From Aquilaria yunnanensis (lineage: Eukaryota > Streptophyta > Magnoliopsida > Malvales > Thymelaeaceae), in NCBI GenBank assembly GCA_039654915.1, contig CM077600.1, forward strand, positions 29,447,992-29,511,991: a stretch of 64,000 nucleotides of DNA. Reading direction: 5' to 3'. The notes under the pieces were generated by a model. It was not told the origin of the DNA, made no database searches, and saw only the letters and a program-made list of their open reading frames with translations. A program made the position numbers and the translations under genes. Each line of letters begins with the position of its first letter. Positions within the stretch are counted from its first letter, which is position 1. Below, one piece after another: positions 49,284 to 60,226 of this stretch.

Positions 49284-50815
49284 TAGGGGTGGTAACTCAA
49301 TCCGAAAATCTGGACCGACCCATCCGACATGTTCAAAAAAGTCAATAACCTGACCCAGTTGGACTTAACGCAATTAAAACCCGAACTCAATTAAAGTGAA
49401 ACCCAAAAAAACCCAAAACTTGAAATACCAGAACACAAATTGGGCTGACTCCAAATTGGCTCAAACTTGAAATAACCTAAACCTGAGATTGATTTGACTC
49501 AAATATGAAAAGATTAGAGTCTAAACTCGACAAGACACTATTTTAACCAAAATCAACATAAAATATATGGTCAGTAAATATTTAAAAATTTATGATTTTT
49601 TATATATTGATTATTTATCTAAATTATACATTAATTATGACCATGCAATTTAATATATTCAAAAAGTACTTCAAAAATATTGTTTAGATATCTTATGGAA
49701 TTTAAAGAGTAAATTAATAAAAATAATTTGTCTTGGTTTATTTAGGGGTATTTTAGGATTTATTGGTTGAGAGGACTTAATAATTGTTAGTATTCTCAAA
49801 TTTTGTAATCTCGCCAATTGTTATTAGCTTAATTTAACAATTTTAATCTAAAAGAACTTATTTCAACATAATCCTATAAAGCTACTAAATCAAACTCTTA
49901 GCCCAGTGTTCTGGCCCCAAGTTTTATGTGATTTTTCAATTTAACCCAATATTTCTAAGATTTGTTGAATTAGCTAATGACTTAATGAGATCATTAGATT
50001 TTGTTTGATAAAATTACCAAATTTACCTCAAACTCTTGAGAGTTAATATATTTACTCCAAAATTTTCAATGTTGCATAGAACTTTCTAAAAACCTCCAAT
50101 TCATATCCAAACTCTTACATTTCACCTACACTAACCTCAAACGATCTCTAAGGCTCCAAATTAGTACCTAAATTAAATTAATTCCTATTTTGACCCTAAA
50201 CAATGATTCTAAATTCCTAAAAAACTATAACTCATAGTAATAACATAATTTAATTGTATTTTATCCTACCAACTTTTTAAGTTCTAAAATAACCAAGTTT
50301 ATAGTATTGTAAATCAAAATTTCAAAGTTTTGAATGAGGTATTTTTATTAAAATAATTATATATTAATATATTTATATCTAGTTAAATTCAAATTTTTAG
50401 ATTATTTTTTATTCCTAGTAATTTTTTAGTTATGAGGTACCTAAATTTTGAAATTTTCATTTTAGTAGTTCAAAAAATTGCAACATGGGTCTCTAAAATT
50501 TTCAAATATTTGCATAAAAAATCAAATTATTTAATTTAAATTTTAACAAAATCTAAATAAAAAATTAAATTAATCTAGTTATTCTAGCTTATGCACTAAT
50601 AACCCAATTAAACCTGAACAAATAACCCGATCCGAAGTTACCAGATATTGAAATTGACCCAACATGAATTAAACTCGAACTCAAACCCAACCTGAAACCA
50701 AAATCTATTTGAGCACAAATAATACTAGTTGAGCCCGAATTGATGTTAACCCAATGAAACCCGAACCTAAATGACCTGACTCAAACCAAACCCAATCACC
50801 CAATTGGCATCCCTC
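49284..50815. mobile_element. hAT-like non-autonomous element with exact 8-bp target duplication
   Basis: The left end TAGGGGTGGTAACTC and right end 'caattggcatccctc' are inverted; TAGGGGTGGC-type ends are common in plant hAT elements. The flanks are identical, CCAACTTG at 49276-49283 and at 50816-50823. Subterminal regions repeat 'aaccc', 'gaccc' and 'cctgac' motifs. There is no transposase frame. Part of its interior recurs at 1-560 of this window. Confidence 0.88.
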
Positions 50816-53213
50816 CCAACTTGTATAAACTTTAGTACTCATAGTAGTGACTCTAAAGTCTTTAATTTTTTAGTTGGTAAATTCTTATTGGGTGCACTAC
50901 TAAAATTTTGGAGTTTACCAACATGCGTTTCCAATGGCTACGTGTTGGTAATTTAAATTTTCAACGTATAGCCATTGGTAAATACGTATTGATAAAATCA
51001 CACGTTGAAAAATCAGTTACCAACACACAAAATTTTAGTCGTTGGTAATTTCTAACGTGTACGCGTTCGTAATGAGCACATTGGTAATTACCAATGGTCA
51101 AACACTTGACTTGTTTTCCAACAAGCAAATAAATTACCAACGTGCACATGCGTTGGTAAATTTATCAATACATGTGCACGTTGTTAATCATGTTCAATTT
51201 TTTTTTTCAAAAAAGTAAAACAGTTTCCAACAATGAGCCATTGGAGATTGCTTTTTTTAAAAGAAAAAAAAATAAAAAAATTAAAATACTTAATATTTAA
51301 ATTATACATTATGTTCACTAAAAACATATATTTAGTAAAATTATATAACTAAAGATTTTATTATTACATAAAAATTTTAAAAATACAGTAAGAATTAAAA
51401 AATATATAATTTCACAAAAAAAATAACTAAAAATTAAAAAAAATTATGGAATTCATAAAAACTTACAAAAATTAAAAATAAATTCAAAATTAACAAAAAA
51501 TTTCAAAAATTTAATAGCCATTGAAATTTAAAATTAACAAAAAAAATTCAAAAATTTATAATAAATTTGAATATTGAAAAAATAAAAATACCACAAAAAT
51601 TAACTTAAAATTGACAAAAATTAAAAAATTAATGGAAGTCATAAAAATTTCCATGAAATTACTAACAAATTAAAATTTCACCAAATTTTCAAAAGTTACA
51701 ATAAATTCATAAATCAAACACAAAATTAACAAAAAATTCAAAAAATGAAAATGAAATCAACAATCAAATACCCAGATATATAAATTCAAACAACAGATCT
51801 ACAAATTCAAACGCCCAGATATACAAAATAAGAAAAAATGAAAGCTGAAATCAATAAAGTGGCAAGGTGTTGGGAGGCTTGGATACGTTAGCGATCCGAC
51901 GTCGGGTGTGGCACGGAGGTTGGTTGATGGAGGGAGGAGAAGCAGAAGGAGAAAAAGGATGAAGGGAAAAAGAAGAATGAGAGGGAGAAGAAGTGAAGGA
52001 CAGAAGACGGAGAAGAGGGGACAGACAAAGAAGGAGAATGAGTGGTAAGAGAAACGAAGAAGAAGAAGGAGGATAGATGGAGAAGGAGGAGGAGAAAGAA
52101 AGGGATGAGAGACAAAAGATGAAGGAGGTCTACGGGAGGCAAAGGGCCTAGGGAGGTGGAGGGGTGAAACGGCTGGCGAGGGAGATGGAGGGGAGAGACA
52201 GCAGTGGTGTAAATAGAAGAAATAAGTTAGGGCTTTATATAGGGTATGTTAGAGTTTTTTTTGGCTTTTGGGCTTTTAGGGCTTTTAATGTATGTATGTA
52301 TCATATTGGGTAAAATTTATCGGGGGTATCTTAGCTTTAATTGTTGTCCCAAATGGGTATCCTTCTTTTACTTTTGTCCCAACGGGGTACCTAAGCTCTT
52401 AAGCACATCCCACGGAGATACTTTCCGTCGATTCAGTCATTAACGCAAATGGATTTCGCTAATATGGCCATTGTTTGACACCTGTTGGTACCCAATCCAC
52501 GATGTTGGACCACTTAACTCATGGAATACACTGACGTGGCCATTTCTAAGATCCTACATGGATAGTTTATGAGCGGGAAAAGGAAAAGAGTGTCATTTAA
52601 TACGACCAACCACCCACTATTTTTGAACTTCTAATTCTCTGCAACTTCCGATTGTGTATGTTTGAAACCCTAAACTCTGAATGTGAAAGGATCGAAAGTG
52701 TCAGACGCGGGATACGTTGTTGGTAGTGTGCAATTGACAAAAATGAAGCAATCGAGAAAAGGTAAAACACCGGCAAAAGAGTATAAACTAAAAGCATGGA
52801 GGAGGAGAAAGGTAAATGAAAGGGATGCGATATACAGTAAGTGGTTTAATTTTATTTCATCGAGATGTTAGGGGGGGGATGGGCATTGGTGGTAGGTTGG
52901 CTATTATTTGAACAGAGGATGGGTTGGTGTAGTGTGGTCGGACCAGTGGCTTAATTTGTATGTGTGTTGACTATACCAGGTATTTAATTATTGTTTGTTT
53001 AACATTATAGGGAAACACGAGCTGTTGTTCACCATAAAACTCCACATGGGGGCTACTTGAAAATTTGTGGCTTGCACTTGAAAATTTGTTCTTCCAGAGG
53101 ATTTTCATTTGCATAAGTGGGGCAAGAAATGGTTTCTTGGCTGGGTGCTGACCTATAATAAGCATTGATAAATGTTTTCTGAAAGGAAGATTTGGGCGCT
53201 AGTTACTTTCTGC

Positions 53214-54792
53214 TGTTAGAATTGACTTTGTTGGATTTGTTCTTCTCATGACTTATATTTATTTAATTTTGATGATAACAAAACATATTTGTTTTATGTG
53301 TTTCAAGGCTTTATTTAAAGATTTGTACTTTGGTCGGTCTTTCATAAAATCTTGATCTTTGATAGAAAAATTGTTTTCTCAAGTATATATCAAGTATTTG
53401 TGGTGATTCAAGCATTACTTGTGAATGAAGAAATCTCCTTGGCAAAAACCATTTTGAAGTTTGGAAGTCTGGAAGCAAGAAAATCTTGGAACTACAGTTT
53501 CAATGAGGTGAAATATTTTTAACATGTTGAAATTGGAGCCAGTTTTCGAACCCGAAAGGATTTTACTTCTGGACAAGAAAATCATTCGAGTGAAAATCTT
53601 TCAACGTGTTGAAACTGGAGCCAGTTTTTGAACCCAATAGGATTTTACTTCTATGAAACTGGAGCCAGTTTTTGAACCCGATAGGATTTTACTTCTAGAC
53701 AAGAAAATCATTCGAGTGAAAATCTTTCAACGTGTTGAAACTGGAGCTAGTTTTCGAACCCGAAAAAATTTTCATTCAAATGAAAAATCTTCAACCGGGT
53801 GAAACATGGACTCCAAACCTGCGCCCGAGTTCCCGGTTCAAAAAATCTTTGAAAATTAATTATAAATTCATGCCACATCATATTTCCACGTGTATAAAGT
53901 GCTGATAGCTCATTAATTACCAATATAGCCGTTGGAGGTCAAACCTTGGATTTCATTATCAGACAGAATTTTCAACCGAGTGAAAATATTTCACTCGGGT
54001 GAAACTGGGCGACAGACGCGATTTTCTGTCAAATTGACAGCAATGTTCACCAGATTTCAAGGGGACTTTTCTGATCATTCCAACGGTCTTCAACGGCTCT
54101 TGTGTATCCATTGGAGTATAAAAATATCAAGAATCATCAAGAAAAACTCTCTTGGCAACTAAGAAAGAGAATCCATCATTAAGAGCTCAAACTTGATATT
54201 TGCCAAGAACTTGTGCTTTCACTTGCTTAGTTAGCCTTAAGAGGTCCTATTGTTATTACCACCTTTTAACCACGAAATTACTAAGCTTATCTAGAGTGAT
54301 TGAGTGATTTCCTTGTAAGTGAAAGGGAGTAAGAAAGGTTTCTAGTTAGCGTTTGACAAAACTAGTGAGAGGTTGAGGTAGAAAGATCTACCAAAGGGTT
54401 GTGTGCCCTTGTATGCTATTGTGTATTCTTGAGTTTCATAGTTGAAAAAAAAAACACTCAAGTGATGAACTTGAGGAGAGAAGTGGGCTCTCAAGAGGAG
54501 AGACCGAATCTCTATAAAAATTCTTTTGTGCAAGCTTTTCTCTCTCTCCACATACTTGATCTTTGGTTGGTGTTTTATGCTACCTCTTTTGGTTGAATTT
54601 GTTTATTTTCAAAAATACTTCAAAGGTTGTTTTGAAAGCAAAGTTTAGGTGGATTGTGGTAGTCATTTTCTGGTTAGAATAGAGTTAATTATTGTTCCTT
54701 GAATTACATTTGAGTTTGAGGTTTTAAGAAAACATTTTTGGTTTGCTTTGGAACTTAACCAATTCACCCATCTCTTGGTTACACTTGGGACA
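53214..54792 (+). mobile_element. Solo LTR, Copia/SIRE-like, inside the MULE transposase
   Basis: Begins TGTTAGAATTGACTTTGTTG, soon followed by 'gatgataacaaaac', and ends around 'ccaattcacccatctcttgg' and 'acttgggaca'. These are phrases typical of the two ends of SIRE/Maximus-type Copia LTRs. The transposase reading is coherent on both sides (LLSA before, DLNDCI after), which locates the insertion. No target duplication was found, so the right edge is uncertain by about 10 bases. There is no gag-pol or second LTR. Confidence 0.65.
53530..53770 (+). repeat. 83-bp tandem repeats within the LTR
   Basis: The block beginning 'ttggagccagtttt' or 'ctggagccagttt' recurs with 'ggagc' at 53535, 53618, 53661 and 53744, that is spacing 83, 43 and 83 bases. 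Units contain 'aatcattcgagtgaaaatc'. The 43-base unit is a half copy. Confidence 0.8.
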
Positions 54793-57089
54793 ATAGACTT
54801 AAATGACTGCATATGACCTATTGCCTATGCAGTTGTTGAGGTTGAGAGTAGGGAAAGTTGGGGACGGTTTCTCTATCAGCTAGCCCAAGCCCTGGGTATT
54901 GAAGATAGTCAACATTGGACTATAATGTCAGACAGACAAAAGGTTAGGTTCCCATTCAAGTTTTAATTTTTATGTTATATATCAAATCATGTAACTAATG
55001 TTTGTATCTCATATATGTAGAGATTAATACCAACTGTTGAAGAGCAATTTCCAAGTGTAGAGAAAGGGTTTTAGGTAAGACACTTGTACACCAACTTCAA
55101 AGGTGGCTACCCTGGGTTAGCTTTGAGGAGTATTGTCTGGGCTGTAGTAGAGAGCACATACCCAGGTGAGTTTAAGTAAAAGATGGAACTTCTTACGGCA
55201 TTTGATTCAAATGCTTAGGCTTGGATGAATGCTGTAGACCCTGCATATTGGTCAAGGGTTTACTTTAGAGAGTTTTTCAAGTGTGATATCTCACTAAATA
55301 ACATGTGTGAGTGTTTCAACAAATTCATTCTTGACTATAGAAACAAACCCATTTTTACTATGTTAGAGATGGTTAGATGCAAACTTATGGTTAGGGTTGC
55401 AAAGAGGAGGGATATATAGCAGAAGTGGTTAAGTCGCATTTGTCCTAAAATTATGAAGAAATTGAATAAAAATATTGAGGACTTAAGGCAGTGCTGGCCT
55501 ATGGAGTCTGGGGGAACTAAGTATCAAGTAATAACACATTTTGCTCAACATATGGTTGACATTGACAAGAAAAAGTGCTCTTATAGAAAATGGGATCTTA
55601 CTGGAATCCCATGTTATCATGCATGTGCAGCCCTGGCCCTAAACAGAAGCAACCATGAGGAGTTTGTAGATGAATGCTATTTTTTGAATACCTATAAGTT
55701 AATATATGGCCATGTAATTAATCCCATTAGAAGTATAGATCAATGGGAAGAAACTTTTCATGACATCATAAAACCTCCAAACATTGTGGTTGCAAAGAAG
55801 GGCTAGCCTAAGAAAAAGAAGAGAAGAGAGCAATAAGAAACTGAGAAAAAATGGTTTGCTTGTGCACTGCTCCATTTGCAAACAATTGGGCCACAACAAA
55901 AAAACTTGTAAGAATAAGGATACGGCTTTTATTTATGGCTCAACTAGTCAGACGGAAGCTAGAGCAAGAAGAGGAAGAACAACCTAGCTTAGGCAACAGA
56001 AGAATACTGTAAGATGGATTTTGAGTATTATTTATAAATTGTGAGAAATAGTTGATTTTATGAACTGAATTTGCTTGCAATTTGCCTGTAAATGTTTAGA
56101 TGAGAAGATCAAAAAATGGAGTGCCCATAGCTGGTGGCAACATTGAGACCAGCCAAAGCAATGATACAAAACAAAGTTCCTTCATCAATAGTAAGATGGC
56201 AGAAGTGACTGGTTCTTTAAAACAACCCCTAGACAGTAGTGCTTTTGTTGAGAGAAGATTATTTCAAAATTTTGCAAATCCAGGAGACTCAGGAGTGAGG
56301 AAAGGAAGAAGGCATCCTAAAGGAAGCAAAGGGGGCCAAAGAAACCCACTGCAGGGGTTTATTCAAATGTCCTTTAGTCATGTAGACTTAAGTGACTTTT
56401 GTATTTTGTTTAAGGTCTATGACCCTTTATTGGCTGTTTAAAAATCATTTTTGGTGTCTCAGGAACATAGGCTCTGATTGTATAATTAGATACTAGTTAA
56501 AACGATTACATATATACAGATTGACCTTTGCATATGTTTCGTTGAAATTCAATGGATTTTAAATTGGTTTAAACTATACTTAATCTGCATTACCAAGTAA
56601 TTACAAATATACATTTACTTGATGGGCAAAAGTACTAGTACAACAACAACCTCATAAACCACACAGACACCTACCCTCTGCCACACCATTGCTACCCCTT
56701 TCTACCTCTACTTATACCTCATTACCCTTAACCTCATAACTTACTCCCCTTCCCCATCTTCCTCACCAGGTATCCTTGAAATATACAAACCAGCACAATA
56801 GCACTCATGACATAAACAGTGCAAGTTTCATCTTCCTATTATTTTTTTCAACTTCTCCCACATTTTTAGTCATTCTATTAACCTCTGCTTCTGTTTCTTC
56901 CACTCTTTTAATCAGCCTCTTAACTTCCTTTTATGCTTCATTTGCCTTTGCCTGCTACATCCTCACTTATTTTTCTAACTCGTCTAACCTCCTCAACAGA
57001 CCATATATCACAACCTTCAACCGGTCTGGCGCTTATTCATCATGCCAAATATGAAATTGACAATACTCTGGACTCTGCACCAAAAAATA

Positions 57090-57323
57090 ACTCCCTCTAT
57101 CCTAAAAGTTTTGATACATTTGACTTTTTATTGTATTTTGACTTAATTTTATTCATATTATTATTTGTTAGAAAAAATCAAAAGAAAAATATTTAGAAAC
57201 TACATATCTTAAATTATCATTCATATCAAAGATTTTTTATTTATATATTAGAATGTTAAAAATAAAAAAATCATAGATTAATTACCAAAAACAAATTGAG
57301 CAAAACTTTTAGGACGGAGGAAG
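57090..57323. mobile_element. Stowaway-type MITE, copy 3, inside the MULE
   Basis: Begins ACTCCCTCTATCCTAAAAG after TA and ends CTTTTAGGACGGAGGAAG before TA (57324-57325). The ends are good inverted repeats. Non-coding, 234 bp. Confidence 0.75.
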
Positions 57324-58035
57324 TACAATATTATACATTTTTACCTAAACACATGATCATCAACACCACCATATACACACATACCTCATAATTCCTACAC
57401 CTCAAAAATCTCATGCCAGGGTTTAGTTATGTTCATGATGTCTTCAATTGTGCAGCTTCGTCACACCTGCACAACGACACCCAACCTTAATCTGCTTCAA
57501 TACCAAATGAGGAACTCCTTGAGCTAGCCATTCTAAGTAAGTGGTTCTTGAATCTATCTCCCCCTTCCCCCCTGGCTTTTATTTTCCCTATCTTCACCAG
57601 ATCCACATAAACCCTCCACCAATTTTCCAGCTAGTTTTTTCACTTCCCTGAAGTGACATGGAGTCTAGGGGTCACGTCAACGTATTCCATGAGTTAAGTG
57701 GTCCAACCTGGTGGACTGGGCACCAACAGGTGTCAAACAATGGCCACGTTAGTGAAATCTATCTGGGTTAACAACTAAATCGACGAAAAGTGTCTCTGTA
57801 GGACACGTTTAAGAACTTAGGTATCTCATTGGGACAAAAGTAAAGGAAAGGTACCCATTTGGGATAACAATTAAAGCTAAGGTACCCCTGGTGGATTTTA
57901 CCCGCATCATATTATATTAATGTATCATATATATATATATATATAATACATTATTTAATGTATCTATTTATGATATATTTAATGTATATATTTGATATAT
58001 TTTAAGTACATATTCTTATATATGATACATTATAT

Positions 58036-58076
58036 CATGATGATGATGATTATTATTATTATTATTATTATTATTA

Positions 58077-58126
<50 letters not shown>
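58036..58126. repeat. (GAT)n then (TTA)n microsatellite in the CACTA right arm
   Basis: A few GAT repeats run into about 27 ATT/TTA trinucleotide repeats with one interruption (TTG) near 58079. Confidence 0.85.
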
Positions 58127-58358
58127 TATGTGTATGATAATGCATATTTTAAATTATAATTATTATTTGTAAAAAATGTTTTAAAAAATATTAATTTACT
58201 TTCTAAAATTTTAAAACTATACTTTGTAAAATATATAATTTCATATATGATTATTATATGACACATTTTAAATATATATTATTATATTTTTAATAATGAC
58301 AATAATAGTAAGTATTATATTTAAAACTATACATACTATTATTCTAATAAAAAATGTA

Positions 58359-58718
58359 CTCCATCCGTCCCAAAATAGATGAAACATTTTTCTAGGCATG
58401 GAGATTAAGGTGTATATAATTTATGTTATTTTTTCCAATTTTACCCATGGAACTAAAATTAATTTTTTTTAGATTTTGCGTAGTGAGAGTTTAAATAATA
58501 ATTAAAAAATAAAAAAATTCTTTTTTTTTTTGTTTTGTGCAATGAGAGATTGAGTGAAGATTAAAAAAAGATTATTTATTTGGTTTTGTGTAGTGAGAGT
58601 TTAAATGAGGGTAAGATGGTAAATTAATTATTTAAAATTTTTCAAAAGACAAAACGTTTCAACATTTTTAAGATATCCCAAAAAGGAATACATTTCATTT
58701 AAATGGGAACGGAGGGAG
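58359..58718. mobile_element. Stowaway-type MITE, copy 4, inside the CACTA right arm
   Basis: Begins CTCCATCCGTCCCAAAATAG and ends with the inverse GGGAACGGAGGGAG, flanked by TA (58357-58358 and 58719-58720). Inside, 'gaaacattttt' and 'aaaacgtttc' mirror each other. Non-coding, 360 bp. Confidence 0.8.
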
Positions 58719-58992
58719 TATAAAAATGATACATTATTTAATGTATGTATATATATGATATTAGTAAAGTATATATTCTTATATATGATACATCATTATA
58801 TTATTATTATTATATTTTAAATTATAATTATTATTATTAAAAATATAATAATATATATTTATAATTACCAACACGTTAGCATGTTGGTAAATTTCAATTT
58901 CTTTTACCAACAGTTTGATGCATTGAAAATTATCAACGCACAAACCGTTAGTAATTTACCTATTGAAAAAACTATTTTTTTTAGTAGTGGTG

Positions 58993-60226
58993 CTCTATTA
59001 CAGGATTCTATTTTACCTGTAAAACAAGTCGGTAGGTTGTTAAATTTCACGGCGCGCGCAATATATTATTCATGCATGCAGTGTGAAAGAGAGAATTGCG
59101 TGGCAAGGCAACCAGCAACTGATACATTCATCCGAGTGGTTTCCCTCTTCATGCACTTGCCTGTTTTAACTGGCAAGTTTACATTTTCTTAAATAATAAT
59201 AATTATAATAGACAGATGGATACTTCAATCAATATGACCTATCAAATTAAAAGGGAACTTCAACATGAAGTTCAGTAATTTATATTATTATTTGTAAAAT
59301 TCAAACGACTAGATCCAGGGTTGAAAACCTCGACTTTACGCAAAGCTTCACCCCTAAGAAAACCCGAGGAATAAAAAATATTAGGCAAACGATCACGTGG
59401 TTTTGCTGAATTACGTACGTTGATACATATTGCATTGAATGGAATAACAGGCTTTTGAATCAAGGAAAACAAAATTTATAAATTAAGAAAACTTTGTCCA
59501 CTTGGTGCGCCTACTCACTCACTGAGACCCTGTTTGGCATTAATGTCAGTAATTAGCGTTAGAGTTTTGAAAAGATTATTCAATGGTAGTTTTTAATTTT
59601 TAACTTCAGTTTTTTATCACAACTATTAAATAAATTATCTAAAACTCTAATGTTGATTATAAAAACTGTTCCATAATCATGCATCTAAAACATCATCTTC
59701 CAGCTAGGTCCAGATTACAAGTTCTAGTTCTACACTTCTACTACCTCAGTTTACCAGATCAAGCCAAGTTGTTATTGTTATCTTTTATATCCACGTTCAA
59801 GCAAATTTTATTGCTAGTATTTTGTTCTGATCCTAATTATCTACATCCACTAAATAACACTTGGTTCACCAAACTTTATCTCATCATCCTTTCTTATTCC
59901 GAAGAATTGTGCCACTGATGATAAATGTGACTAACGCATATTTATTGGATAGACACTGACAAAACAGATAACTTGCTATCAAACCTACCGGTAAACGAAG
60001 GTTTCTGAGGAGGAAAATGGCCTTGACTCACCTGCCATTCAAAACTACCAAATTCCACAGATATCTCCCTCCCAATACCCATGCAAGAAAATCAGTCGGA
60101 GAATTTACTTGTAGAGATGGCATTCCTGTAGAGTACACTGCACTTTGTGTACTTCCAAAAAGCAGCTTCTAAATTCGTAACCCCAGCCCAGGAAAGAAAA
60201 ACCAAATTCACCTTTTGTTTGAGGAG
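58993..60226. other. Upstream region of the H+-pyrophosphatase gene
   Basis: No gene supported. The last 150 bases before the start codon probably hold the 5' UTR. The palindromic MITE-like repeat at about 59545-59675 (sister of 9745-9875) lies here. No promoter element could be assigned with confidence. Confidence 0.45.
59545..59675. repeat. Short palindromic MITE-like repeat, copy 2
   Basis: The left arm 'gcgttagagttttgaaaag' and right arm 'tctaaaactctaatgttg' are inverted. Related to 9745-9875. Boundaries are approximate. Confidence 0.4.

Larger units (their letters stand above)
53098..55987 (+). pseudogene. Broken MULE transposase, split by an LTR
   Basis: Recognisable MuDR-type transposase pieces in order: GFLAGC and the first catalytic Asp block (D at 53167, KCFLKG) up to LLSA at 53213. 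After the LTR the frame resumes near 54793 with PIAYAVVE (about 54815-54840) and the second Asp in MSDRQK (54931). Then come central helices, a SWIM zinc finger with GIPCYHA (about 55574-55628) and a CCHC knuckle CSICKQLGHNKKTC (about 55868-55910). Several stop codons (for example near 53155, 54811, 55072 and 55418) interrupt it. The N-terminal zinc finger region upstream is not clear. A 113-codon frame at 56100-56441 may be its degraded C-terminal exon. It cannot encode a working enzyme. Confidence 0.85.
52308..57903. mobile_element. Mutator-like element (MULE) nested in the CACTA element
   Basis: Long terminal inverted repeats of about 240 bases (roughly 52308-52550 and 57665-57903) begin GGGTAAAAT and end ATTTTACCC. 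The flanks GTATCATATT (52298-52307) and GCATCATATT (57904-57913) match at 9 of 10 bases, a Mutator-size duplication that lies within CACTA sequence. It carries a decayed MULE transposase in plus orientation, an LTR insertion and a Stowaway MITE. Its outermost TIR sequence is shared with the Pack-MULE-like element at 6927-7813. Confidence 0.9.
50895..58989. mobile_element. CACTA (En/Spm) element, 8.1 kb, containing a nested MULE
   Basis: The left terminus is CACTACTAAAATTTTGG and the right terminus is the inverse, ending TTTTTTTAGTAGTG. Both sides are flanked by GTG (50892-50894 and 58990-58992), the 3-bp duplication expected of CACTA elements. Both ends contain many 'cgttggtaa' / 'ttaccaacg' subterminal motifs in both orientations, as is usual for CACTA. 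Without the 5.6-kb MULE it is about 2.5 kb. No CACTA transposase is seen; a CT/GA-rich stretch at 51888-52210 gives an open minus-strand frame that looks compositional. Non-autonomous and now interrupted. Confidence 0.88.

Noticed and set aside
51888..52142. Open minus-strand frame of 84 codons in the CACTA left arm
   Set aside because: It arises from a GA/CT-rich stretch and encodes almost only Leu, Ser and Phe. There is no domain or splice context.
53530..53770. Repeat array considered as a CRISPR-like array
   Set aside because: Only about three units of 83 bases with no constant-length variable spacers, and the context is a plant LTR.
56100..56441. 113-codon frame treated as an independent gene
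   Set aside because: It lies inside the MULE just after the transposase remnant and has no known domain; it is more likely a C-terminal remnant.
59679..59918. 79-codon frame upstream of the H+-pyrophosphatase as an upstream ORF
   Set aside because: Too far from the start codon to be placed in a supported 5' UTR, and its protein is low complexity.
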